Below, piece by piece: positions 33,713 through 41,263 of a stretch of DNA of 64,000 nt (within the stretch, counting starts at the first letter, position 1; every line of letters starts with the position of its first letter). Source of the stretch: Streptomyces longwoodensis (GTDB lineage: Bacteria; Actinomycetota; Actinomycetes; Streptomycetales; Streptomycetaceae); contig NZ_KQ948552.1 in assembly GCF_001514125.1 (NCBI RefSeq), positions 186,001 through 250,000 on the forward strand. Direction: 5' to 3'. A program made the translations under genes and the position numbers. The notes beneath the pieces were generated by a model. The model ran no database searches and was not told the origin of the DNA. It was given only the letters and a program-made list of their open reading frames with translations.

Positions 33713-35215
33713 ATGCCGATGGTCGTCGGCGTCGTAGCGGGGGTGGCGGTCGCCGCCGTCCTCGTACTGATCGGTGTGTTCAAGATGATGTGGCGCGTCG
33801 CGGAGCCGAACGAGGCGCTGATCATCTCCGGTTCGAAACACCGGACCGAGGGCCTCGAGGAAGGCATGGGGTTCCGGATCGTCACGGGGCGCGGCACGCT
33901 CGTGCTGCCCGGGGTGCAGGCGGTGCGCAAGCTGTCCCTGGACCTGAACGAGACCGAGCTGCACGTGGACTGCGTGACGCACCAGGGCATCCCGCTGAAG
34001 GTGCGCGGCGTGGTCATCTTCAAGGTGGGCGACGACTTCGTGTCGATCGCCAACGCGGCCCGCCGCTTCCTCGACCAGCAGAAGCTGATGGCGGAGCGCG
34101 TGCACAACGTCTTCGCCGGTCACCTGCGCTCGATCGTGGGCGGGTTGACGGTGGAGGACATGATCCGCGACAGGGAGAAGCTGACCGGGCAGACCCGGGC
34201 CGCGTGCGGGACGGAGATGGAGAAGCTGGGCCTGATCGTCGACTCGCTGCAGATCCACGAGATCGAGGACCCGACGGGGTACATCCAGAACCTGGCCATG
34301 CCGCACGCGGCGGCCGTCCAGCGGGACGCGCGCATCGCCCAGGCGGAGGCCAACCGGCTGGCCACGGAGGCGGAGCAGCAGTCGTTCGCGCGGATGGCGG
34401 AGGCCACCCGGGACAGCGAGATCCTCCAGGCCGGCTACCAGGCCGAGCGCGACAAGGCCGCCGCCAAGGCCCGCCAGGCCGGACCGCTGGCCGAGGCGGG
34501 CGCCCGCCAGGAGGTCGTCGTCCAGGAGACGCGGGTCGCCGAACTGGAGGCGCACCGGCGCGAGCAGCAGCTCCAGGCGGACGTCCGCAAGCCCGCCGAC
34601 GCGCAGGCGTACGAGAAGCGCACCCTGGCCGAGGCCGAGCGCGACGCGCGGATCTCGGCAGCGCAGGCCAAGGCCCGCGAGACGGAGCTGGCGGCCGCCG
34701 CCGAGGCCACCCGGGTGAAGACGGCCGCGGGCGCCGAGGCGGAGGCGACCCGGACCCGCGGCACCGCCGGGGCCGCCGCGACCCGCGCCACGGGTGAGGC
34801 CGAGGCGGCCGCCGCGCAGGCCCGCGGTCTGGCCGAGGCCGAGGCGGTCAAGGCCCGGGGCCTCGCCGAGGCGGAGGCCATCAAGGCGCGCGCCGCCGCC
34901 CTCGCCGAGAACCAGGAGGCCGTCGTCGCCCAGCAACTCGCCGAGAACTGGCCGGAGATCGTCCGGGCGGGCGCCTCGGCGTTCGGCAGCGTGGACAACA
35001 TGGTGCTGCTCAACGGCGCCGAGGGCATGTCCGAGCTGTTCGCCAAGGCGCTCACCATGGGCGGCACGGGCCTGGGCCTGGCCCGCCAGCTGCTGGCCTC
35101 CATGAACCAGGAGGGCTCGCCGGACCGCAACGGGCGGACCACCGCCGGGACTTCGTCGCTCAACGGCCTCGCGTCGCCTCCCCCGGCGCAGAGGGTCCCG
35201 GTGGACGAGAAGTAG
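33713..35215 (+). CDS. SPFH/flotillin-like membrane protein
   Basis: A 500-residue flotillin-type protein. An N-terminal membrane hairpin (residues 4-25) is followed by the SPFH/band-7 domain (AEPNEALIISGSKHRTEGLE to about residue 195), a long Ala/Glu/Arg-rich coiled coil (about 200-400, with repeated AEAEAVKARGLAEAEAIKAR blocks typical of flotillins) and a C-terminal tail. Such proteins scaffold membrane microdomains, often with an NfeD partner, which is encoded at 32450. ATG after AAGGGGG. Probably monocistronic. Confidence 0.93.
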   Translation: MPMVVGVVAGVAVAAVLVLIGVFKMMWRVAEPNEALIISGSKHRTEGLEEGMGFRIVTGRGTLVLPGVQAVRKLSLDLNETELHVDCVTHQGIPLKVRGVVIFKVGDDFVSIANAARRFLDQQKLMAERVHNVFAGHLRSIVGGLTVEDMIRDREKLTGQTRAACGTEMEKLGLIVDSLQIHEIEDPTGYIQNLAMPHAAAVQRDARIAQAEANRLATEAEQQSFARMAEATRDSEILQAGYQAERDKAAAKARQAGPLAEAGARQEVVVQETRVAELEAHRREQQLQADVRKPADAQAYEKRTLAEAERDARISAAQAKARETELAAAAEATRVKTAAGAEAEATRTRGTAGAAATRATGEAEAAAAQARGLAEAEAVKARGLAEAEAIKARAAALAENQEAVVAQQLAENWPEIVRAGASAFGSVDNMVLLNGAEGMSELFAKALTMGGTGLGLARQLLASMNQEGSPDRNGRTTAGTSSLNGLASPPPAQRVPVDEK

Positions 35216-35231
35216 GGCGGTCGGGGGCGGT

Positions 35232-35261
35232 CACGGGGGCACGCTCTACAGTGCCCCCGTG
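35232..35261. promoter_or_regulatory. Inverted repeat covering the start codon of the PemK-like gene
   Basis: CACGGGGGCAC (35232-35242) and GTGCCCCCGTG (35251-35261) form a perfect 11-bp palindrome with an 8-base spacer. The right arm ends with the GTG start codon itself, and a TACAGT -10-like hexamer (35247-35252) overlaps the spacer. Confidence 0.65.
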
Positions 35262-35705
35262 ACCGCGTACGAAGATGAGCACGTCCCGGGCCGGTACGGC
35301 CCCACCGCCACCGCCGAGGCCGACCCGCTTGAGGTCGGCCGGGTGCGCACCGCGTACGCGCCCGCCCACGACGGCGACCCCGATCCCGGGGAGATCGTGT
35401 GGACCTGGGTGCCGTTCGAGGAGAACGACGGGCGCGGCAAGGACCGGCCGGTGCTGGTCGTCGCCCGGGAGGCCGCGGGCACGGTCCTCGCGGTGCAGCT
35501 GTCGAGCAAGCGGCACGACGCCGACCGGGAGTGGGTGCCGATCGGCAGCGGCCCCTGGGACCGCTCGGGCCGGGACTCGTGGGTGGCGGTGGACCGGGTG
35601 CTGCGCCTGCACGAGGCGGGCATGCGCCGGGAGGCGTGCGCCCTGGACCGGGGCCGCTTCGACCTGGTCCGGCGGCGCCTGCAGGAGCGCTACGGCTGGA
35701 GCTGA
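35259..35705 (+). CDS. PemK/MazF-like toxin-fold protein
   Basis: This 148-residue protein has a CcdB/PemK-like beta-barrel: GEIVWTWVPFEENDGRGKDR, PVLVVAREAAGTVLAVQLSS and DSWVAVDRVLRLHEA correspond to the core strands of PemK/MazF RNases (G-IVW pattern, GKxRPVLV). The first 45 residues are an Asp/Pro-rich extension. No antitoxin gene is adjacent; many actinobacterial PemK-like proteins are solitary and may not be toxic. The GTG start lies in a perfect inverted repeat. Its last 16 bases overlap the end of the convergent PARG gene. Confidence 0.8.
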   Translation: MTAYEDEHVPGRYGPTATAEADPLEVGRVRTAYAPAHDGDPDPGEIVWTWVPFEENDGRGKDRPVLVVAREAAGTVLAVQLSSKRHDADREWVPIGSGPWDRSGRDSWVAVDRVLRLHEAGMRREACALDRGRFDLVRRRLQERYGWS

Positions 35706-36517
35706 GGCTCCGCGAAAGTCCGTTCGAACGCCTGGCGCACCCCGGCACCCGGGGTGCGGTCCAGCACCCCGAACACCACGTGCGCGAAGGTCCCGGCGAA
35801 CCGTCCGCCCGGCCCGAGCAGCGCCCGGAAGGCCCCCGCCACCTGCGCGGGGTCGTTGCGGAACACCCCGCAGCCCCAGGCGCCGAGCACCAGTCGCCGG
35901 TAGCCGTGCGCGGCGGCCGTCTCCAGCACCCGCTCGGCCCGTACGGCGAGGGCGCCGGGAAGGTCGCCCGCCCGCTCCGGGGCCGTGCGCAGCACCACGC
36001 CCGCGTTGGGCGCGGCCGCAGTCAGGAAACCCGCCTCGTACGGCTGCTCCAGCAGTCGGCCGCGGTCGTCGCGGAAGACCGGCACGGCCGGCGAGTGCAC
36101 GACCCGGTCCGAGTAGAACGGGTCGCGGTGGGCACGGTGGTGGGCGTAGAACTCCGGGACCCGCAGCAGGCACGTGTACAGCGCGGAGGCCCGGCACAGG
36201 GCCTCCTCCTGGGCCTGCGCCCCGTTGAGGAAGCCGCCGCCCGGGTTGCGGGCCGAGGCGAAGTTCAGCACCGCGACCGGCCGGTCGGCGAGCCGGCGGG
36301 CGGCGGCGAGGCTGCTCTCGCCGGTGACCTCGACGACCGTCTCGGTGGGCTCGGTCTTCGGCACGGGCACCGGGAGCGGGCCCGAGACGGCCGTACCGTG
36401 CCGGGCCGCCTCGATCCGGGCCCGCAGGGGCACCTCGCGCCCGTCGGGCAGGCGGTAGGCGCCCGCCGCCACGATCCGTTCGGTCTCCTGCGCGATGTTC
36501 CGGAGCCGGGCGCTCAT
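35690..36517 (-). CDS. Bacterial-type poly(ADP-ribose) glycohydrolase (TIGR02452/DUF2263)
   Basis: A 275-residue macrodomain-fold protein with the PARG signature: GGG (93-95) and QEE (103-105) within NFASARNPGGGFLNG and AQAQEEALCRAS, where the Glu pair is catalytic in characterised bacterial PARGs. YRRLVLGAWGCGVFRNDP is a second family hallmark. The expected role is removal of ADP-ribose from proteins or nucleic acids. ATG 36517 is the family start; upstream in-frame codons reach 36832 but look non-coding. It overlaps the PemK-like gene tail to tail by 16 bp and is divergent from egtA. Confidence 0.88.
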   Translation of the reverse strand: MSARLRNIAQETERIVAAGAYRLPDGREVPLRARIEAARHGTAVSGPLPVPVPKTEPTETVVEVTGESSLAAARRLADRPVAVLNFASARNPGGGFLNGAQAQEEALCRASALYTCLLRVPEFYAHHRAHRDPFYSDRVVHSPAVPVFRDDRGRLLEQPYEAGFLTAAAPNAGVVLRTAPERAGDLPGALAVRAERVLETAAAHGYRRLVLGAWGCGVFRNDPAQVAGAFRALLGPGGRFAGTFAHVVFGVLDRTPGAGVRQAFERTFAEPQLQP

Positions 36518-36755
36518 GGCGTCACCCCCGTGCACGCCATGAGCGCCCCGGCCGTCCGTTCCCCCGTCGTGCTCATGAACGCATCGTGAGCGATGCTGGT
36601 CCTGGATCGCAACGCGGTTTTTCGGGTCCACGTCCCGAGCGGGTGGCGGACACCGGCAGAGGTGACGGGTCCGGAACATGCGGTTGTGCACCCTTGTGCG
36701 AACGGGCGCGAGGGGTTTGGGTGGGACGAGTGTGCCGTGCCCCGACCGGGGGCCG

Positions 36756-36792
36756 GCGACATGTCGCGACCACAGGAGGATCCTGACATGTC
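36756..36792 (+). promoter_or_regulatory. Palindromes flanking the egtA ribosome binding site
   Basis: GCGACATGTCGC (36756-36767) is a perfect palindrome and GACATGTC recurs at 36785-36792 over the egtA ATG, 27 bases apart. The two sites bracket the AGGAGG and could bind a repressor controlling the ergothioneine operon. Confidence 0.4.
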
Positions 36793-38110
36793 CGACGCGT
36801 CGACTGACTCGGCGGGCGACTGTACGGAGCACCGCACAGTCCTCACCGAGGCCGATGTGGAGGCCCTCATCCGGGGCATCTGTTTCAAGACCGGCCCGCC
36901 CCGCACCGTCGGGGTGGAACTGGAATGGCTGGTCCAGGAGCTGCGTGATCCGCGGCTCCCCGTCACACCCGAACGACTCGCGGCGGCCTACGCCGCACTG
37001 CGCACGGTGCCCCTGGAGTCGGCGCTCACCGTCGAGCCCGGCGGCCAGCTGGAGCTCAGCTCGCCGCCCGCCGCCTCCCTCACCGCCTGCGTGGAGACCG
37101 TCTCGGCCGATCTGGCCGCCGTCCGGTCCGTGCTTCGCGGCCAGGGCCTCGCCCTCGCCGGACTAGGCACCGATCCCTGGCACCCGCCCCGCCGCTTCCT
37201 GCACGAGCGCCGCTACGACGCGATGGAGACCCACCTCGACCGCGCCGGGCCGGCCGGCCGCGCCATGATGTGCAGCTCGGCCTCGGTGCAGGTGTGCCTG
37301 GACGCCGGGCACGAGGAGCCCGGCCCGCTGGGGCACGGGCGGCGCTGGTGGCTGGCGCACACCCTGGGCGCGGTCCTGGTGGCCGCCTTCGCGAACTCCC
37401 CGGTGCTGGACAACCGGCCGACCGGCTGGCGTTCCACGCGGCAGCTGCTGTGGACGGCGATCGGCCCCGGCCGGGCGGGCGCCCCGCCCCTGGAGGAGGA
37501 GCCCCGCACCGCCTGGGCACGGCATGTCCTGGACGCGCCGGTGATGTGCCGGCGCCGGGACTCCGGCCCGTGGGACGTGCCGGACGGGCTGACGTTCCGG
37601 GAGTGGACCCGCACCGGGGCCCCCACCCGTGACGACCTCGACTACCACGTCTCGACGCTGTTCCCGCCGGTCAGGCCGCGCGGCCACCTGGAACTGCGCA
37701 TGATCGACGCGCAGCCCGGCGAGGACGGCTGGATCGTGCCGCTGGCGGTGACGACCGCCCTGTTCGACGATCCGGAGGCCGCCGAGACGGCCTACCGGGC
37801 GGTCAAGCCGCTCGCCGAGCGGGCCCGGCCCCGCCCCGCCCCGCACAACCCGCTGTGGCTGGACGCGGCCCGCGCGGGGCTCTCCGACCCCGAGCTGCGC
37901 GAGGCGGCCGAGGTGTGCTTCGCGGCGGCCCTGGAGGCCCTGCCGCGGCTCGGCGCGGACCGGGCGCTCGTCGACGCCGTGGCGGGGTTCCGGGACCGCC
38001 ACGTCCTGGCCGGCCGCTGTCCCGCCGACGACCTCCTCGACCGCCTGGGCGGCGCGGACGGTCACCCCGACCCCGACGGTCACCCCCACGGGAAGGACAT
38101 CCCCTCATGA
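36788..38110 (+). CDS. egtA: Ergothioneine biosynthesis glutamate-cysteine ligase EgtA
   Basis: This 440-residue member of the GCS2 glutamate-cysteine ligase family makes gamma-glutamylcysteine, the sulfur donor for ergothioneine. Landmarks are VGVELEWLVQEL (substrate/metal Glu residues), EPGGQLELSSPP, MMCSSASVQVCLDAG and HLELRMIDAQPGEDGWIVPL. The acidic/His-rich C-terminus is not conserved. ATG 36788 follows AGGAGG; the frame is open upstream to 36593 but that part lies in the control region. It is the first gene of a four-gene operon; its TGA overlaps the egtB ATG by four bases. Confidence 0.95.
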   Translation: MSDASTDSAGDCTEHRTVLTEADVEALIRGICFKTGPPRTVGVELEWLVQELRDPRLPVTPERLAAAYAALRTVPLESALTVEPGGQLELSSPPAASLTACVETVSADLAAVRSVLRGQGLALAGLGTDPWHPPRRFLHERRYDAMETHLDRAGPAGRAMMCSSASVQVCLDAGHEEPGPLGHGRRWWLAHTLGAVLVAAFANSPVLDNRPTGWRSTRQLLWTAIGPGRAGAPPLEEEPRTAWARHVLDAPVMCRRRDSGPWDVPDGLTFREWTRTGAPTRDDLDYHVSTLFPPVRPRGHLELRMIDAQPGEDGWIVPLAVTTALFDDPEAAETAYRAVKPLAERARPRPAPHNPLWLDAARAGLSDPELREAAEVCFAAALEALPRLGADRALVDAVAGFRDRHVLAGRCPADDLLDRLGGADGHPDPDGHPHGKDIPS

Positions 38111-39423
38111 CGGAACCCGCCTTCGACGCCGAGACCCTGCGCGAGCGGGCTCTGACCACCCTCGTCACGGCCCGTGAGCGCACCACGCTCCTCACGAGCT
38201 GTGTCGAGGAACCCGACCTGACCGCGCAGATCTCGCCGCTGATGTCCCCGCTGGTGTGGGACCTGGCCCACATCGGCAACCAGGAGGAGCTGTGGCTGCT
38301 GCGCGCGGTCGGCGGCCGGGACGCGATGCGGCCGGAGATCGACGGCCTGTACGACGCCTTCGAGCACCCGCGCTCCGAGCGCCCGTCCCTGCCGCTGCTG
38401 TCGCCGGAGGAGGCGCGGGCCTACGCCGCCGAGGTGCGCGGCCGGGTCCTGGACGTGCTGACGTCGGCCGACTTCCACGGCGCCCGGCTCACCGAGGCGG
38501 GCTTCGCCTTCGGGATGGTCGCGCAGCACGAACAGCAGCACGACGAGACCATGCTGATCACCCATCAGCTGCGGCGCGGCCCGCAGGCCCTGACCGCGCC
38601 CGACCCCGACCCGGCGCCGCTGTTCACCGGGCCGGCCGAAGTCCTGGTGCCCGGCGGCCCGTTCACCATGGGCACCTCCGCCGAGCCGTGGGCGCTGGAC
38701 AACGAACGGCCCGCGCACCGGGTCGACGTGCCGGCGTTCCACATCGACACCACGCCGGTCACCAACGGCGCCTACCAGGCGTTCATCGCGGACGGCGGCT
38801 ACGACGACGAGCGCTGGTGGACGCCGGAGGGCTGGGCGCACGTGCGGCGCACCTCCCTCACCGCGCCGCTGTTCTGGCACCGCGACGGCGGACAGTGGCT
38901 GCGCCGCCGCTTCGGCGTCACCGAGGTGGTGCCGCCGGACGAGCCGGTGCTGCACGTGTGCTGGTACGAGGCCGACGCCTACGCCCGCTGGGCCGGACGC
39001 CGGCTGCCCACCGAGGCGGAGTGGGAGAAGGCGGCCCGCTTCGACCCCGCGACCGGCGGTTCGATGCGCTACCCGTGGGGCGACGCCGACCCGTCGCCCG
39101 AGCACGCCAACCTCGGCCAGCGGCACCTGCGCCCGGCCCCGGCCGGCAGCTACCCGGCCGGTGAGTCGCCGCTGGGCGTACGGCAGTTGATCGGCGACGT
39201 GTGGGAGTGGACGGCGAGCGACTTCCTGCCGTACCCGGGGTTCCGGGCGTTCCCGTACAAGGAGTACTCGGAGGTGTTCTTCGGCCCGGAGTACAAGGTG
39301 CTGCGCGGCGGTTCGTTCGCCGTGGACCCGGTGGCCTGCCGGGGCACCTTCCGCAACTGGGACTACCCGGTCCGGCGCCAGATCTTCTCCGGGTTCCGCA
39401 CGGCCCGCTCGGCAGCCGCCTGA
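38107..39423 (+). CDS. egtB: Hercynine sulfoxide synthase EgtB
   Basis: A 438-residue non-haem iron enzyme that joins hercynine to gamma-glutamylcysteine using oxygen. The N-terminal DinB-like domain carries the iron triad: His55 (LAHIGNQEELWLLR) and His141/His145 (HEQQH). The C-terminal formylglycine-generating-enzyme-like domain runs from VPGGPFTMGT to FRTARS with RLPTEAEWEKAARFDP, GDVWEWTASDF and VLRGGSF. ATG overlaps the egtA stop (ATGA), and its own TGA overlaps the egtC ATG by one base, so translation is coupled through the operon. Confidence 0.97.
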   Translation: MTEPAFDAETLRERALTTLVTARERTTLLTSCVEEPDLTAQISPLMSPLVWDLAHIGNQEELWLLRAVGGRDAMRPEIDGLYDAFEHPRSERPSLPLLSPEEARAYAAEVRGRVLDVLTSADFHGARLTEAGFAFGMVAQHEQQHDETMLITHQLRRGPQALTAPDPDPAPLFTGPAEVLVPGGPFTMGTSAEPWALDNERPAHRVDVPAFHIDTTPVTNGAYQAFIADGGYDDERWWTPEGWAHVRRTSLTAPLFWHRDGGQWLRRRFGVTEVVPPDEPVLHVCWYEADAYARWAGRRLPTEAEWEKAARFDPATGGSMRYPWGDADPSPEHANLGQRHLRPAPAGSYPAGESPLGVRQLIGDVWEWTASDFLPYPGFRAFPYKEYSEVFFGPEYKVLRGGSFAVDPVACRGTFRNWDYPVRRQIFSGFRTARSAAA

Positions 39424-40247
39424 TGTGCCGTCACGTGGCGTACGTGGGGGGCGAGGAGCCGCTCGGCCGGCTCCTCGTCGAGCCCCCGCACGGCCTGTAC
39501 CGGCAGTCCTGGGCGCCGCGCCACCAGCGGCACGGCACGGTCAACGCCGACGGCTTCGGCGTGGGCTGGTACGCCGGGGGCGACCCGGTGCCGGCCCGCT
39601 ACCGGCGGGCCGGGCCGATCTGGGCCGACCTGTCCTTCGCCGACCTGGCCCGGGTGGTGCGCACCCGGGCGCTGCTGGCCGCCGTGCGCGACGCGACGCT
39701 GTCCGGGGCGGACGCGGAGGCCGCGGCGGCGCCGTTCGCCGCGGGCCGGTGGCTGTTCAGCCACAACGGCGCCGTCCCCGGCTGGCCCGGCTCCCTGGCG
39801 CCCCTCGCGGGCACGCTGACGGCCGCCGACGTGCTGTCCCTGGAGGCCCGCAACGACTCGGCGTTCGTGTGGGCGCTGGTCCTGGCCCGGCTGCGGGCCG
39901 GGGACGACGCCGGGCGGGCGCTCGCCGACACGGTGGCCGAGGTCGCCGGAGCCGCCCCGGCGGCCCGGCTGAACCTGCTGCTGACCGACGGCGACACGAT
40001 CACGGCGACCGCCTGGGGCGACACCCTGTGGTACCTCGCCGGGCCCGGCCGCGGGACGGTCGTGGCCTCCGAACCGTACGACGACGACCCCGCCTGGCGG
40101 GAGGTCGCCGACCGCACCCTGCTCACCGCGAGCCGGACCGAGGTGCAGCTCACCCCCCTCAAGGACCCCGGCACCGGGGTCCCCGGGGGCACCCCCGGCC
40201 CGGCCGACGACGCGACACCCGCACCGACCGAGGAGCACTGGACGTGA
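39423..40247 (+). CDS. egtC: Ergothioneine biosynthesis amidohydrolase EgtC
   Basis: A 274-residue class II glutamine-amidotransferase-fold enzyme that removes the glutamate from the hercynyl-gamma-glutamylcysteine sulfoxide. The catalytic Cys2 follows the initiator Met (MCRHVAYVGG), and HQRHGTVNADGFGVGWYAGG, LFSHNGAVPGWPGS and EARNDSAFVWALVL are typical EgtC segments. The start ATG shares a base with the egtB stop, and the stop overlaps the egtD GTG. The C-terminal 30 residues are Pro/Gly-rich and variable. Confidence 0.96.
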   Translation: MCRHVAYVGGEEPLGRLLVEPPHGLYRQSWAPRHQRHGTVNADGFGVGWYAGGDPVPARYRRAGPIWADLSFADLARVVRTRALLAAVRDATLSGADAEAAAAPFAAGRWLFSHNGAVPGWPGSLAPLAGTLTAADVLSLEARNDSAFVWALVLARLRAGDDAGRALADTVAEVAGAAPAARLNLLLTDGDTITATAWGDTLWYLAGPGRGTVVASEPYDDDPAWREVADRTLLTASRTEVQLTPLKDPGTGVPGGTPGPADDATPAPTEEHWT

Positions 40248-41206
40248 GTCCGTTCCGCATCACCCGCACCCTGCCCGAGGACGCCACGGACGCGGCGCTG
40301 CGCGCCGACGTGCTGCACGGGCTCACCACCACACCCAAGACGCTGCCGCCGAAGTGGTTCTACGACGCGCACGGCAGCGCCCTGTTCGAGCTGATCACCG
40401 ACCTGCCCGAGTACTACCCGACGCGCGCCGAGCGGGAGATCCTCGACGCCCGGGCCACCGAGATCGCCGCCGCGTCCGGCGCCCGCACCCTCGTCGAACT
40501 GGGCTCCGGGTCCTCCGAGAAGACCCGGCTGCTCCTGGACGCCCTCACCGGCCTGCGCGCGTACGTCCCGGTCGACGTCAGCGAGAGCGCGCTGACCGGC
40601 GCCGGGCAGGCCCTGGCCGCCGAGCGGCCCCGGCTGGAGGTGCACGCCCTGATCGCCGACTTCACGCGGCCGCTGGAGCTGCCGGACACACCGGGTCCCC
40701 GGCTGGTGGCGTTCCTCGGCGGCACGATCGGCAACCTGCTGCCGGCCGAGCGGGCGCGGTTCCTCGCCTCGGTGCGCGCGCTGCTCGCGCCCGGCGACGC
40801 CCTGCTGCTCGGCACGGACCTGGTCAAGGACGAACAGGTCCTGGTCCGGGCCTACGACGACGCCGCCGGGGTGACGGCCGCGTTCAACAAGAACGTCCTG
40901 GCCGTCGTCGACCGGGAACTGGGCGCCGACTTCGACCTCGACGCCTTCGACCACGTCGCCCTGTGGGACGCGGAGCAGGAGTGGATCGAGATGCGGCTGC
41001 GGTCCCGCACCGCCCAGACCGTGAAGGTGCCGGCCCTCGGCCTCGCCGTGGACTTCGCGGCGGGCGAGGAGCTGCGCACCGAGGTCTCGGCGAAGTTCCG
41101 CCAGGACGGCGTGCGCGCGGAACTGGCCGAGGCCGGCCTGGAGTTGGCCCACTGGTGGACGGACACGGAGGGCCGCTTCGCGCTGTCGCTGAGCACGGTG
41201 CGCTGA
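40244..41206 (+). CDS. egtD: Histidine N-alpha-trimethyltransferase EgtD
   Basis: A 320-residue SAM-dependent methyltransferase that converts histidine to hercynine, the first ergothioneine step. It has PKWFYDAHGSALFELITDLP and EYYPTRAEREIL (substrate loop), the SAM motif TLVELGSGSSEKTRLLLDAL, YVPVDVSESAL, FLGGTIGNL and AFNKNVLAVVDRELGADFDL. GTG start inside the egtC stop (GTGA). Last gene of the operon; no egtE (the PLP lyase for the last step) is in the window, as is common in Streptomyces. Confidence 0.97.
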   Translation: MSPFRITRTLPEDATDAALRADVLHGLTTTPKTLPPKWFYDAHGSALFELITDLPEYYPTRAEREILDARATEIAAASGARTLVELGSGSSEKTRLLLDALTGLRAYVPVDVSESALTGAGQALAAERPRLEVHALIADFTRPLELPDTPGPRLVAFLGGTIGNLLPAERARFLASVRALLAPGDALLLGTDLVKDEQVLVRAYDDAAGVTAAFNKNVLAVVDRELGADFDLDAFDHVALWDAEQEWIEMRLRSRTAQTVKVPALGLAVDFAAGEELRTEVSAKFRQDGVRAELAEAGLELAHWWTDTEGRFALSLSTVR

Positions 41207-41263
41207 CCGGGGGCCGGCCTCCTGGTCCGAGCTCCTCGCGCCGGCCGGGAGCCGGGCCCCGGG

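Noticed and set aside
36518..36787. Upstream extension of egtA (frame open to 36593)
   Set aside because: The extension lies before a strong ribosome binding site and has no homology-like content.
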